A DNA stretch of 64,000 bases. Origin: XYD1-FULL-44-32 sp964355855 (lineage in GTDB: Bacteria > Patescibacteriota > Minisyncoccia > Phycocordibacterales > XYD1-FULL-46-19). Of this stretch, positions 23,796-32,501 are shown one piece after another. The stretch is from contig CAYHFD010000002.1 in assembly GCA_964355855.1 (NCBI GenBank), positions 1 through 64,000 on the forward strand, written 5' to 3'. Every line of letters starts with the position of its first letter. Within the stretch, counting starts at the first letter, position 1. The notes below the pieces were generated by a model. The model saw nothing but the letters and a program-made list of their open reading frames with translations. It was not told where the DNA came from and made no database searches. Position numbers and translations under genes: made by a program.

Positions 23796-24392
23796 ATGGC
23801 TCATCGGCATTATCATACCCAAGGTTTTATTTTAAATGAACGCCCCTTGCGGGAGAAGGACATCTTGATATCGGTTTTTACTTTGGATTTAGGTCTAGTA
23901 AGAGCCACTATAAAGTCGGCGCGAGATATTAGATCTAAACTTCGCCCACACGCCAGTCGTTACGGCTATGTCAGTATTACTCTGGTTCGTGGGCGGGAAT
24001 TTTGGAAAGTAGTCGGCCTTGAAACCATCAGTATTTATCAGCCAATTTGGAGTTGTCAGGATTTGGCTTTACCGACAGCCCGGATTTTTGCCTTGTTAGA
24101 GCGGTTGGTTAACGGTGAAGAATCTGCCCCTAGACTTTTTGCTGATGTGGCTGAAGGTATAAATCTTATGGCCATCTTACCGTTGGTCGAGCGTAGTCAG
24201 CATGCTAAAAATCTAGAATGTTTAGTGGTTTTGCGTGTGCTTCACCATTTGGGTTATTTACCTAGTTTACCCTTACTTCAGCCTTTTATTGCTGAATCCA
24301 GACTTGATTTGGCCTTGGTCCAGTCTATGTCGCCAATTCGGTTGGAGGCGATTCAAACTATCAATCGAGCCTTCAACGACGCTAATGTTTAA
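23796..24392 (+). CDS. recO: DNA repair protein RecO
   Basis: 198 aa. N-terminal OB fold with HYHTQGFILNERPLREKDIL and VFTLDLGLVRATIKSARD, then a helical domain with LECLVVLRVLHHLGYLP. The zinc cysteines seen in many RecO proteins are absent. It loads RecA on SSB-coated single-stranded DNA. Follows ileS by 52 bases. Shorter than E. coli RecO (242), as is common in reduced genomes. Confidence 0.87.
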   Translation: MAHRHYHTQGFILNERPLREKDILISVFTLDLGLVRATIKSARDIRSKLRPHASRYGYVSITLVRGREFWKVVGLETISIYQPIWSCQDLALPTARIFALLERLVNGEESAPRLFADVAEGINLMAILPLVERSQHAKNLECLVVLRVLHHLGYLPSLPLLQPFIAESRLDLALVQSMSPIRLEAIQTINRAFNDANV

Positions 24393-24394
24393 TC

Positions 24395-24447
24395 AAACTG
24401 CAGAATTTTCCGTTAGCTTCCTGTAAGGATAGGATGAGCAGGTTTTA
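24395..24447. repeat. Remnant of the 190-bp repeat family
   Basis: TAATCAAACTGCAGAATT followed by a short hairpin (CCGTTAGCTTCCTGTAAGG) and GATAGGATGAGCAGGTTT; it joins the two ends of the repeat (compare GGATAGGATGAGGAGGGTTT in copy B) and lacks the middle. Confidence 0.55.
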
Positions 24448-24457
24448 GCTTATGTGA

Positions 24458-24463
24458 TATAAT
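24458..24463 (+). promoter_or_regulatory. -10 box, leaderless
   Basis: TATAAT 6 bases before ATG 24470. Confidence 0.55.
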
Positions 24464-24469
24464 TTTCCT

Positions 24470-26374
24470 ATGCCCAACGAGGAGAAAATTAATCATTTAG
24501 AGGAAGCCGAAAAAAAACTCTACCGCCGTGACGTTGTGCCCGAATCACGGCCACGAACGCGGTTGCGTTTAGTGGAGCGAGAAATAAATAAAGATTGGTC
24601 CGATGGCTCGTCTTCTTTAAATAGAAATCAATCAATGAACAGTTCTATTTTGGCCAAAATTCTTATATTTGCCATCATTTTATTTATTGGCACCTTGGGG
24701 GTGGCGGCTTTTGTTGTTTGGCAAGGTGGCAATCAAATTTCTGGTAAAAATATCGACTTTGAAATCAAGGGTCCAGTGGCGGTTAAAGCTGGTGACGAAA
24801 CCTCGCTCCAAATTCTTATTTCCAATCGCAACACAATCGAACTACAAAGTGTCAAACTATTACTAGCCTTTCCAACTGATACCAAGTCGGCCTCAAGTAC
24901 AGAAATTGATTTAGTTCGTCTTTCTGAACCCCTAGGCATAATTGATTCAGGTGAGGTTGTAAATAAAACCGTTAAAGCTACTTTTTTTGGCCAAGAAGGA
25001 GAGGAAAAACAGGTTAAAGCTAAAATCGAATACAAAGTTCCTGGGTCAAATGCTTTGTATACTAAAGACACCGACATCTTTTTTTCTATTAGTTCGCCTC
25101 CGGTAGGCCTGGTTCTAAAAACTGTACCCGAAGCGGCTTCCGGCCAAGAGGTCGAGGTAGAAGTCAATATTTCCCCCCGGTCACGCCAGTCGGTAGATAA
25201 GGCTTTATTGGTGGTGGACTATCCAGCCGGCTTTACCTTTTCTGAATCTAGTGTAACCCCATCTTTTAATAATAATGTTTGGGTTTTACCAGACCTGTCG
25301 GCCAATGCCGAGCAAGTTATTACTATTAAGGGTATTTTGACTGGCGTAGAAAATGAAAACAAGGCTTTTGTGGCGACAGTTGGGACACAAGATTCTTTGG
25401 GCGAAGATACTATTTCTTTTCCCTATAACCGTACCACCGAAACTATTCATTTGCGTGAAGCTTTTATTGGACTTTCAATTTTAGCCGATGACAGTACCAA
25501 ACAACCATACATTGCTTTAGGCGATCGGTCGGTCAAGTTTCAACTTGGCTGGCAAAACAATTTAGATGTAGCGGTGTCTGATGCCGTTATTGAGCTTACT
25601 TTTACAAGCAATATTGCCAATTTGCCAGAAACAGACCCTGGTAAAGGTTTGTATCGCGCCGATCAAAACAAAATTACTTGGACCAAGTCGGTTGAGTCGG
25701 CTTTGGCTTCGATTAAACCCGGAGAAAAAGGTCTGGTCACTTTTGCTTTGACTACCAAAGCCCTAAATATTTTAGAAACCCAAGCAGTGAGAAATCCCGT
25801 AATAAATATTTCAGCTAAACTAACCGCCAACCGCAATTCCCCTGGTTTTTCTGGTGAAAAAATTGTTTCCGAAACTAAGTCAGAAGTGAGAGTAAAAACT
25901 ATGGCGACCTTATCGCAAGTGCTAAATCGAGCCGGTGGAACTTTTTCTAATACTGGTCCAATACCACCACGGGTTGAACAAGAAACTACCTATACCGTAA
26001 CTTGGTCGGTGACCAACACCTCTAGTCAATTGCGTGATGCCATCGTGAAAACAGTTTTGCCATCTTATATTGAATGGAAAAATATAAAACAGCCGACAGC
26101 CGAAGAATTAGTCTTTAACCCGACCAGTCGTGAATTGGTTTGGAAATTAGGGCGAGTTCAGCCGGGGGTTATTCCTCGTAGTGTGGCTTTTCAAATTGGA
26201 CTACTGCCAACCTTGGATCAAGTTGGTATAAACCCAGTTTTAATTGATGAAATGAAGTTATCAGCATTTGACACTTTTGCCGAGACAATGGTAGAAGATA
26301 AGGTGGTCGCTGTGTCGACTAAACAAATCAGTGACCCTGGCTACCAGTTAGACCTTGGGGTGGTAGATCGCTAA
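24470..26374 (+). CDS. Membrane-anchored multi-beta-domain surface protein
   Basis: 634 aa. About 60 cytoplasmic residues (charged, Arg-rich), one membrane helix (roughly 61-85, AKILIFAIILFIGTLGVAAF), then an extracellular part of repeated Ig/DUF11-like beta domains with alternating phrases such as SLQILISNRN, YTVTWSVTNTSS and VTFALTT. No enzyme motif. It probably has a structural or adhesive envelope role (inference). It overlaps nothing, but glyS starts 1 base after the stop, so the two share a transcript. Confidence 0.7.
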   Translation: MPNEEKINHLEEAEKKLYRRDVVPESRPRTRLRLVEREINKDWSDGSSSLNRNQSMNSSILAKILIFAIILFIGTLGVAAFVVWQGGNQISGKNIDFEIKGPVAVKAGDETSLQILISNRNTIELQSVKLLLAFPTDTKSASSTEIDLVRLSEPLGIIDSGEVVNKTVKATFFGQEGEEKQVKAKIEYKVPGSNALYTKDTDIFFSISSPPVGLVLKTVPEAASGQEVEVEVNISPRSRQSVDKALLVVDYPAGFTFSESSVTPSFNNNVWVLPDLSANAEQVITIKGILTGVENENKAFVATVGTQDSLGEDTISFPYNRTTETIHLREAFIGLSILADDSTKQPYIALGDRSVKFQLGWQNNLDVAVSDAVIELTFTSNIANLPETDPGKGLYRADQNKITWTKSVESALASIKPGEKGLVTFALTTKALNILETQAVRNPVINISAKLTANRNSPGFSGEKIVSETKSEVRVKTMATLSQVLNRAGGTFSNTGPIPPRVEQETTYTVTWSVTNTSSQLRDAIVKTVLPSYIEWKNIKQPTAEELVFNPTSRELVWKLGRVQPGVIPRSVAFQIGLLPTLDQVGINPVLIDEMKLSAFDTFAETMVEDKVVAVSTKQISDPGYQLDLGVVDR

Positions 26375-26375
26375 T

Positions 26376-27677
26376 ATGACCAAAGATACTAACATCATGG
26401 AAAAGATAATTAGTCTCGCCAAACGGCGGGGTTTTGTCTATCAGGGTTCCGAAATATATGGTGGTTTGGCTGGAACCTGGGACTATGGTCCACTAGGTGT
26501 GGCTTTAAAAAACAATATAAAAAATTTGTGGTGGAAGCGGTTTGTGTTAGACCGTGAAGACGTGTACGGTTTTGATGCTGCCATTTTGATGAATCAAGAG
26601 GTGTGGAAATCGAGCGGTCACGTGGGCGGTTTTTCCGATCCGCTGGTGGAATGTACTAAGTGTAAAAAAAGATTTCGCGCTGATCATTTGGAAGATAAAA
26701 ATAAATGTCCTGACTGTGGGGGAGTTTTAGGTGACGAAAAACAGTTTAATATGATGTTTAAAACTTCAGTCGGGGCGACCGAAGACGAATCCGCCGTGTC
26801 TTATTTGCGTCCTGAAACTGCCCAAGGGATGTTTGTAAACTTTAAAAATATTATTGATACATTTCATCCTAAATTGCCCTTTGGTTTGGCTCAAATCGGC
26901 AAAGCCTTCCGCAATGAAATTGCTCCTCGAGATTTCCTGTTTCGTACTCGGGAATTTGAACAAATGGAAATTGAATATTTTGTTCAACCGGTCGATTGGG
27001 ACAAAGTTTTTGAGGAGTTGCGGTCAGAAATTCACGCCTATACCAAAGACATTGGTCTAACTGCCGATAAAGTTCATGAACTGGAGGTGGGCGCTGGCGA
27101 TCGCGCTCATTATTCCAAACGGACGATTGATTTTGAGTTTGACTATCCGTTTGGCCGTAAAGAGTTGTATGGTTTGGCTTACCGCACGGATTTTGACTTA
27201 TCAGCCCATACTATTGGTAGTAAGGTAGATATTTCTTATTTTGATGAAGAAACTAAAGAGCGTTTTGTGCCCCATGTCATCGAACCGTCTTTTGGGGTCG
27301 ACCGAACTGTTCTGGCGGTTTTAGTTGATGCCTATACCGAAGATGAAATGGGTGGCGAAACACGGTCTTACTTAAAACTTAATAAAGCCGTAGCCCCAAT
27401 CAAAGCGGCGGTTTTTCCTTTACTTAAAAATAAACCTGAACTAGTAGCTAAAGCACGTGAGGTATATCTAAGTCTGAAAAAAGAAATTCCGCAAATAATG
27501 TGGGATGACAATGGCAATATTGGCAAGCGTTACCGCCGACAAGATGAAATTGGTACCCCAGTTTGTATTACGGTGGACTTTGATACCCTTGAGGACGACA
27601 CAGTGACAATTAGAAACCGAGATACTGGTGAACAAGAGCGAGTCAAGATAGAAGGCCTACCCTCCCTTGTCGCCTAA
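26376..27677 (+). CDS. glyS: Glycyl-tRNA synthetase (homodimeric type)
   Basis: 433 aa class II synthetase of the alpha2 type. KRRGFVYQGSEIYGGLAGTWDYGP at the N-terminus, a Cys4 segment (CTKCKKRF...CPDCGG) inserted after motif 1, RPETAQGMFVNF, FRNEIAPRDFLFRTREFEQMEIEYF (motif 2), and FGVDRTVLAVL (motif 3), then an anticodon-binding domain. A downstream in-frame ATG at 26397 is an alternative start. Confidence 0.95.
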   Translation: MTKDTNIMEKIISLAKRRGFVYQGSEIYGGLAGTWDYGPLGVALKNNIKNLWWKRFVLDREDVYGFDAAILMNQEVWKSSGHVGGFSDPLVECTKCKKRFRADHLEDKNKCPDCGGVLGDEKQFNMMFKTSVGATEDESAVSYLRPETAQGMFVNFKNIIDTFHPKLPFGLAQIGKAFRNEIAPRDFLFRTREFEQMEIEYFVQPVDWDKVFEELRSEIHAYTKDIGLTADKVHELEVGAGDRAHYSKRTIDFEFDYPFGRKELYGLAYRTDFDLSAHTIGSKVDISYFDEETKERFVPHVIEPSFGVDRTVLAVLVDAYTEDEMGGETRSYLKLNKAVAPIKAAVFPLLKNKPELVAKAREVYLSLKKEIPQIMWDDNGNIGKRYRRQDEIGTPVCITVDFDTLEDDTVTIRNRDTGEQERVKIEGLPSLVA

Positions 27678-27737
27678 TTATTGGCCGATTGAAAGTCGCT
27701 GACGAGTGTAGTACGATATGGACACTAAGCCTTATTT

Positions 27738-28811
27738 ATGACCCAGGTGCCTGCCCCCCAACAATTAACTATTTCGACCGGCACGATTATTCGAACGGTC
27801 TTTGTTTTAGTTGTTACTTTTACGTTGTATTTGTTGCTTGATTTGGTGATGATTGTTTTGACCTCGGTGGTTATTGCTTCAGCGGTTGAACCGGCGACGC
27901 GCTGGTTTGCTAAATATCGAGTGCCCCGAGTTTTGGCGGTTCTTATGGTCTATCTTCTAGCTTTTGGTTTTATTTTTGGCTTTGTCTATATTTTTATACC
28001 TCCGCTTTTTGTTGACATCACTCAATTATCCCTTGCTTTACCTGCCAGTGCTCTTGATGTGCCGATTCTTGATCGTTTGGCTCCGCTGTCTAGTTTGACC
28101 GGTGGTTTTTTCCCTAGTCTTTCTATTGATGGTATGTTGGCAGATATTCAGTCGATGTTGGCTAGTTTTTCCAGTGGTACCTTTACCACCGCTAGCAATG
28201 TTTTTGGTGGGGCCTTTAGTTTTATTTTAATTTTAGTCATTTCCTTTTATTTAGCGGTGCAAGATCGGGGTATTGAAAATTTTCTCCGGATTATAGTTCC
28301 GCTCCGCTACGAGTCTTATGTGGTGGATTTGTGGAAACGATCACAATACAAAATTGGCCAGTGGATGAAAGGACAATTACTCTTGGGTCTTATTGTGGGC
28401 GTGTTGGTCTATCTTGGCCTAACTATTTTAGGGGTAAAATATGCCTTGGTTTTAGCTATTTTGGCTGCCATGTTCGAACTTATACCAATATTCGGCCCTG
28501 TTTTGTCGGCTATTCCGGCCGTGTTTTTAGGGTTGGCTGAAAGTGCCTCACTCGGTCTAATGGTGATCGGTCTCTATGTCATTATTCAGCAATTTGAAAA
28601 TCATCTTATTTATCCCTTGGTGGTGAAAAAAATAGTTGGTGTACCGGCCATTATTGTCATTTTGGCTCTTATTGTCGGGGGTCAGCTAGCCGGGTTTCTC
28701 GGTATTATTTTGGCCGTACCATTGGCAACGATTATTATGGAATTGGCCCACGACGCTGAAAGACGTAAACTCAATGTCCAATCTGGACCATCAGCTGGGG
28801 TAGCAAAATAA
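27738..28811 (+). CDS. AI-2E/PerM-family membrane protein
   Basis: 357 aa with about eight membrane helices in the order usual for this family: two N-terminal helices, a large periplasmic-type loop (residues about 95-150), then ISFYLAVQDRGIENFLRIIVP, WMKGQLLLGLIVGVLVYLGL, and FELIPIFGPVLSAIPAVFLGL with the Pro-rich signature. Annotated homologues are called autoinducer-2 exporters or Na+/H+ antiporters; the substrate is unknown here. metG follows after 12 bases. Confidence 0.83.
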   Translation: MTQVPAPQQLTISTGTIIRTVFVLVVTFTLYLLLDLVMIVLTSVVIASAVEPATRWFAKYRVPRVLAVLMVYLLAFGFIFGFVYIFIPPLFVDITQLSLALPASALDVPILDRLAPLSSLTGGFFPSLSIDGMLADIQSMLASFSSGTFTTASNVFGGAFSFILILVISFYLAVQDRGIENFLRIIVPLRYESYVVDLWKRSQYKIGQWMKGQLLLGLIVGVLVYLGLTILGVKYALVLAILAAMFELIPIFGPVLSAIPAVFLGLAESASLGLMVIGLYVIIQQFENHLIYPLVVKKIVGVPAIIVILALIVGGQLAGFLGIILAVPLATIIMELAHDAERRKLNVQSGPSAGVAK

Positions 28812-28823
28812 CATAAGTTAGCG

Positions 28824-30263
28824 ATGGAACAAAAACCATTTTATATTACGACGACCTTGCCGTATGTGAATGCCGAACCACATATTGGTTTTGCAATGGA
28901 GATTATCCGAGCGGATATTATTGCTCGTTACCAAAAACTAATGGGGCGGGAAGTGTTTTTTAATACTGGCACCGATGAGCACGGGCAAAAAATATATCAA
29001 AAAGCGATTGAAGCTGGTCAGGAACCCCAACAATATGTAGATGATTACGCCGAAAAATTCAAAGCCCTCATTCCACTTTTAGGTATCTCTAGCGATATCA
29101 ATTTTATTCGGACTACCGACAAACAGCACATTGAGACAGCGCAAGAATTTTGGCGTCGTGTCGATCGGGCTGGATTTATTTACAAAAAACAATATGAGAC
29201 TAAATATTGTGTTGGCTGTGAATTAGAAAAGACCGACTCTGAGCTTGAAAATGACAAATGCCCCATTCATCTTGGCAAAACTATTGAGTTGCGCGCCGAA
29301 GAAAATTATTTTTTCCGCTATTCGGCTTTCGAATCTCAATTGCTTGATCTCTACGAAAAAAATCCCGATTTAGTCATTCCCGATTTTCGTTTCAATGAAA
29401 TAAGAAATTTTGTTAGGGGTGGGTTGAGAGATTTTAGTATTTCCCGTTTAAAATCCAAGATGCCTTGGGGGATAGCGGTGCCGGGTGATAAAGATCATGT
29501 CATGTATGTATGGTTCGACGCGCTCACGAGCTATATTTCCACTTTGGGTTGGCCGGATGATGAAGAGAACTTCAAAAAGTTCTGGGATGGCGAACATAAT
29601 ATTCAATTTGCCGGCAAGGACCAGGTTCGCCAGCAGGCGGCTATGTGGCAGGCTATGCTCTTGGCAGCAGGATTACCCTCGACCCACCAAGTTATTATCC
29701 ATGGTTTTTTAAATTTAGAGGGACAGAAAATGTCCAAGTCGCTTGGTAATACTGTTAACCCCGTTGAATTGGTGGATGAATTTGGAGTGGAGGCCCTTCG
29801 CTATTTCATTGCCCGACACATAAATGATTTTGAAGATTTTGATTTCTCATTAGAAAAAATGAAAGAAGCCTATAATGCCAATCTCGCCAATGGGCTGGGT
29901 AACTTAGTTAGTCGGATTATGAAAATGGCCGCGACTCATTTGGATGAGCCGGTGACCGTGCCGGAAAAATCCATTCCTGATAATTTTAAACAAGCGCTAG
30001 ATAATTTTGAAATCAATCAAGCCGCCAATATCGTCTGGGAACATATTGGTGAATTGGATAAAAAAATTCAAATTACCGAGCCGTATAAACTAGTGAAAAC
30101 CGAACCTGATAAAGCTAAAGTGATTATTACTGAACTGGCGGTCGGGCTTTACACCGTCGGCCGGATGTTGAATCCACTGCTGCCAGAAACTTCAGTTACG
30201 ATTAAAAATTTAGTCAAAGCGAACGAGATGCCAGTCGCGCCACTTTTTGCACGCAAAGATTAA
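28824..30263 (+). CDS. metG: Methionyl-tRNA synthetase
   Basis: 479 aa class I synthetase. TLPYVNAEPHIGFAMEI contains the HIGH motif as HIGF, a zinc-finger-like segment follows (YCVGCE...CPIHLGK), then GLRDFSISR, the GQKMSKSLGN loop, and the helical anticodon domain. No C-terminal tRNA-binding EMAP domain, so this is the short form. It is followed 4 bases later by tatD. Confidence 0.95.
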   Translation: MEQKPFYITTTLPYVNAEPHIGFAMEIIRADIIARYQKLMGREVFFNTGTDEHGQKIYQKAIEAGQEPQQYVDDYAEKFKALIPLLGISSDINFIRTTDKQHIETAQEFWRRVDRAGFIYKKQYETKYCVGCELEKTDSELENDKCPIHLGKTIELRAEENYFFRYSAFESQLLDLYEKNPDLVIPDFRFNEIRNFVRGGLRDFSISRLKSKMPWGIAVPGDKDHVMYVWFDALTSYISTLGWPDDEENFKKFWDGEHNIQFAGKDQVRQQAAMWQAMLLAAGLPSTHQVIIHGFLNLEGQKMSKSLGNTVNPVELVDEFGVEALRYFIARHINDFEDFDFSLEKMKEAYNANLANGLGNLVSRIMKMAATHLDEPVTVPEKSIPDNFKQALDNFEINQAANIVWEHIGELDKKIQITEPYKLVKTEPDKAKVIITELAVGLYTVGRMLNPLLPETSVTIKNLVKANEMPVAPLFARKD

Positions 30264-30267
30264 GGCT

Positions 30268-31107
30268 ATGGGCACACCACGCTTAATCGACGCTCACGCC
30301 CATCTAAACTTTGCCGCTTTTGATGATGATCGTGACGAGGTTATACAACGAGCGCTGGCTAATAGTGTTTGGATGATAAATGTGGGGACCCAAGCCAATA
30401 CTTCTCGTACGGCGGTAGAACTGGCCCAGAAATATAAAGAGGGAGTTTATGCCATTATTGGTTTGCATCCAGTCCACACTGCCAAGTCTTACCACGACGA
30501 AGTCGAGTTAGGCGAAGGTGGGGCTACTTTTACTTCGCGAGGCGAAGTTTTTGATATGGTTGTTTATGAAGAACTGGCTCGTCAGCCGAAAGTGGTTGGC
30601 CTCGGGGAATGTGGCTTGGATTATTTTAGAATTAAGAACGAAGAAGAAAAAGCAAAACAGAAGGAAATTTTCAAGAAGCAAATCGAATTAGCTATTAAAG
30701 TTGATAAGCCACTGATGTTGCACATACGTGACGCTTATCAGGATGCTTTATCCATTCTTAATTCTTACTTCTTAATTCATAATTCCCGATTGCGTGGCGA
30801 TGTTCATTTCTTCGCTGGCACCATAGCCGAGGCCAAATCTTTTCTTGATTTAGGATTTTATCTATCGTTTACCGGGGTAATAACTTTTGCCAAAGATTAT
30901 GAGGAACTGGTTAAATTTGTTCCTTTAGATCGAATTTTAATTGAAACCGATTGTCCTTATGTGGCGCCGGTTCCTTATCGTGGTCAGCGTAATGAGCCCG
31001 TTTATGTCGTAGAGGTTGCCAAGGTGGTTGCCCGAATTAAGGGGCTAGAGGTGTCCGAGGTAGAAGATCAGACAGTTCAAAATACTAGGGATTTATTTGG
31101 TTTTTAG
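30268..31107 (+). CDS. tatD: TatD-family metal-dependent hydrolase/DNase
   Basis: 279 aa from ATG 30268. LIDAHAHLNF (metal site HxH), GLHPVH, VGLGECGLDYF, LMLHIRDA, and ETDCPYVAPVPYRGQRNEP identify TatD. Usual role: 3'-5' DNA exonuclease / repair hydrolase. Two stretches look inserted: ATFTSRGEVFDM, encoded by a perfect ACTTCGC/GCGAAGT hairpin (30532-30548), and ILNSYFLIHNSRLRGD, encoded by a TTAATTC-rich repeat-like run near 30760. Both are in loops between conserved motifs. Confidence 0.88.
   Translation: MGTPRLIDAHAHLNFAAFDDDRDEVIQRALANSVWMINVGTQANTSRTAVELAQKYKEGVYAIIGLHPVHTAKSYHDEVELGEGGATFTSRGEVFDMVVYEELARQPKVVGLGECGLDYFRIKNEEEKAKQKEIFKKQIELAIKVDKPLMLHIRDAYQDALSILNSYFLIHNSRLRGDVHFFAGTIAEAKSFLDLGFYLSFTGVITFAKDYEELVKFVPLDRILIETDCPYVAPVPYRGQRNEPVYVVEVAKVVARIKGLEVSEVEDQTVQNTRDLFGF
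30532..30548. repeat. Hairpin inside tatD
   Basis: ACTTCGC, loop GAG, GCGAAGT; in frame in a loop of the protein. Confidence 0.6.
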
Positions 31108-31113
31108 GGTTTT

Positions 31114-31187
31114 CCCGGTAGTAGATTTTGCCATTGCCCGAGCTAAGTTCGGGCGTGTTTAACACGATGGCAAAATTCACTACCGGG
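31114..31187. repeat. Long inverted repeat between tatD and rpsF
   Basis: CCCGGTAGTAGATTTTGCCAT (31114-31134) pairs with the segment at 31167-31187 with two mismatches; a GCCCGA/TCGGGC hairpin sits in the loop. It may end tatD transcription and abuts the rpsF promoter. Confidence 0.75.
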
Positions 31188-31189
31188 TT

Positions 31190-31218
31190 TTGACAGTATG
31201 GCCTACTTCTGGTAGGAT
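31190..31218 (+). promoter_or_regulatory. Promoter of rpsF-ssb-rpsR
   Basis: TTGACA 31190-31195, 17-base spacer, TAGGAT 31213-31218, ATG 10 bases downstream. Confidence 0.7.
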
Positions 31219-31228
31219 ACCCGTACAC

Positions 31229-31732
31229 ATGAAAGATGACATCTTAAATGATTTAGATATTAAAGACCCAAAATCGTACGAATTAGGGTATCTTTTAGTT
31301 CCCTTTGTGGCTGAGGGCGAAAGAGAAAATACAGTCCAGAAGGAAATAAAAGATGCTATTTTGGCCACTGGGGGTAAAATTGGTACCGAGGTTGGTCCCA
31401 TCATGAAGCATCTAGCCTATTCAATTAGGAAGATGTCGAATAATAAATACAATCTTTTTCGAGATGCCTATTTTGGGGCTATCCGTTTTGAGACTACACC
31501 TTCAGCAATTGATCAGATTACTAAATCAATGCAAAAATCGGATTCACTCATTAGGTTTATGATTATTGAGGTAGCTAAAAATACTGAAATGAAAGTTCGC
31601 CTAGTCGATGGGGCCGACAAAAAGGAAGCCGATTTAGTCGATGGGGTAGAAATAGGTGTGGTTGAAGCGGTTGGCGCCGATGAACAGGCAATTGATAAAG
31701 AGATTGATGATTTACTGGTGACATCTTTATAA
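31229..31732 (+). CDS. rpsF: Ribosomal protein bS6
   Basis: 167 aa from ATG 31229. KSYELGYLLVPFV, HLAYSIRKMSNNKYNLFRDAYF and FMIIEVAK follow the S6 fold. It binds the central domain of 16S rRNA with S18. Longer than usual because of an acidic C-terminal extension (DGADKKEADLVDGVEI...). First gene of the conserved rpsF-ssb-rpsR operon. Confidence 0.9.
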   Translation: MKDDILNDLDIKDPKSYELGYLLVPFVAEGERENTVQKEIKDAILATGGKIGTEVGPIMKHLAYSIRKMSNNKYNLFRDAYFGAIRFETTPSAIDQITKSMQKSDSLIRFMIIEVAKNTEMKVRLVDGADKKEADLVDGVEIGVVEAVGADEQAIDKEIDDLLVTSL

Positions 31733-31737
31733 AATCT

Positions 31738-32196
31738 ATGTATTTAAACAAAGCTATTATTATAGGTAACCTGACTCGCGACCCAGAAGAGCGTCAGTTA
31801 CCCTCCGGAGTTTCAGTTACTAGTTTTTCCATCGCTACTAATCGGGTTTGGAAGGATAAAACTGGTACTAAACAAGAAGATACCCAATATCATAATGTGG
31901 TAGTATTTGGTCCCCAGGCTAGAAATTGTGCCCAGTATTTGCGCAAAGGCAGCTCGGCTTTAGTAGAAGGAAGAATGCAAACCAGAAGCTGGGATGCCCC
32001 AGATGGTTCTAAAAAATATCGAACCGAAATTATTGCTGACCGGGTTCAGTTTGGTAACCGACCCACAGCTAGTGCTTCGCCTGAAGCTAACCGCCCCACT
32101 AGTCCAGATGAAAGTTCCCAAGATCAAAACCATGGGGGAGGTGACACTATTGATTATCCAGAAGAGGAAATCAATCCGGAAGACATTCCCTTTTAA
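31738..32196 (+). CDS. ssb: Single-stranded DNA-binding protein
   Basis: 152 aa. OB fold with NKAIIIGNLTRDPEERQLPSG and TSFSIATNRVWKD, YHNVVVFGPQA, and KGSSALVEGRMQTRSW, then a flexible acidic tail ending NPEDIPF, the C-terminal hook that binds partner proteins. Lies between rpsF (5-base gap) and rpsR (15-base gap). Confidence 0.95.
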   Translation: MYLNKAIIIGNLTRDPEERQLPSGVSVTSFSIATNRVWKDKTGTKQEDTQYHNVVVFGPQARNCAQYLRKGSSALVEGRMQTRSWDAPDGSKKYRTEIIADRVQFGNRPTASASPEANRPTSPDESSQDQNHGGGDTIDYPEEEINPEDIPF

Positions 32197-32211
32197 AAAA
32201 CAAAGAACAAT

Positions 32212-32439
32212 ATGTTTAAAGAAAATACAACCAATCGGGAGAAACAATGTCATTTTTGTGTTAACAATATTCGTGATATTGACTATAAAGACATTGAGTC
32301 CCTAAAAACTTTTCTAGATGGTCACGCGCGCATCTTAAAACACAAGAAAACCGCTGTCTGTTCTTTACACCAGCGTAAATTAGGCTCGGCTATTAAGCGG
32401 GCTAGATTTATGGCCCTTTTGCCTTTTATTAACGGCTAG
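32212..32439 (+). CDS. rpsR: Ribosomal protein bS18
   Basis: 75 aa. KQCHFCVNN with a Cys pair and later CSLHQRKLGSAIKRARFMALLPF; the two Cys, a third Cys and a His suggest a zinc-bound (C+) S18. LKTFLDGHARILKHKKTAVC is the S18 core. Partner of S6. Ends 6 bases before a strong bidirectional terminator. Confidence 0.93.
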   Translation: MFKENTTNREKQCHFCVNNIRDIDYKDIESLKTFLDGHARILKHKKTAVCSLHQRKLGSAIKRARFMALLPFING

Positions 32440-32445
32440 ATTTTT

Positions 32446-32491
32446 CCCCACCCAAAAACCCAAGGCGAAGGCCTTGGGTTTTTGGGTGGGG
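32446..32491. terminator. Bidirectional terminator between rpsR and efp
   Basis: Perfect 21-bp stem (32446-32466 with 32471-32491, loop GAAG). The inner part has A5 before CCCAAGGC and T5 after GCCTTGGG, so it can work for both convergent genes. Confidence 0.8.
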
Positions 32492-32501
32492 ACCCTACCG
32501 G

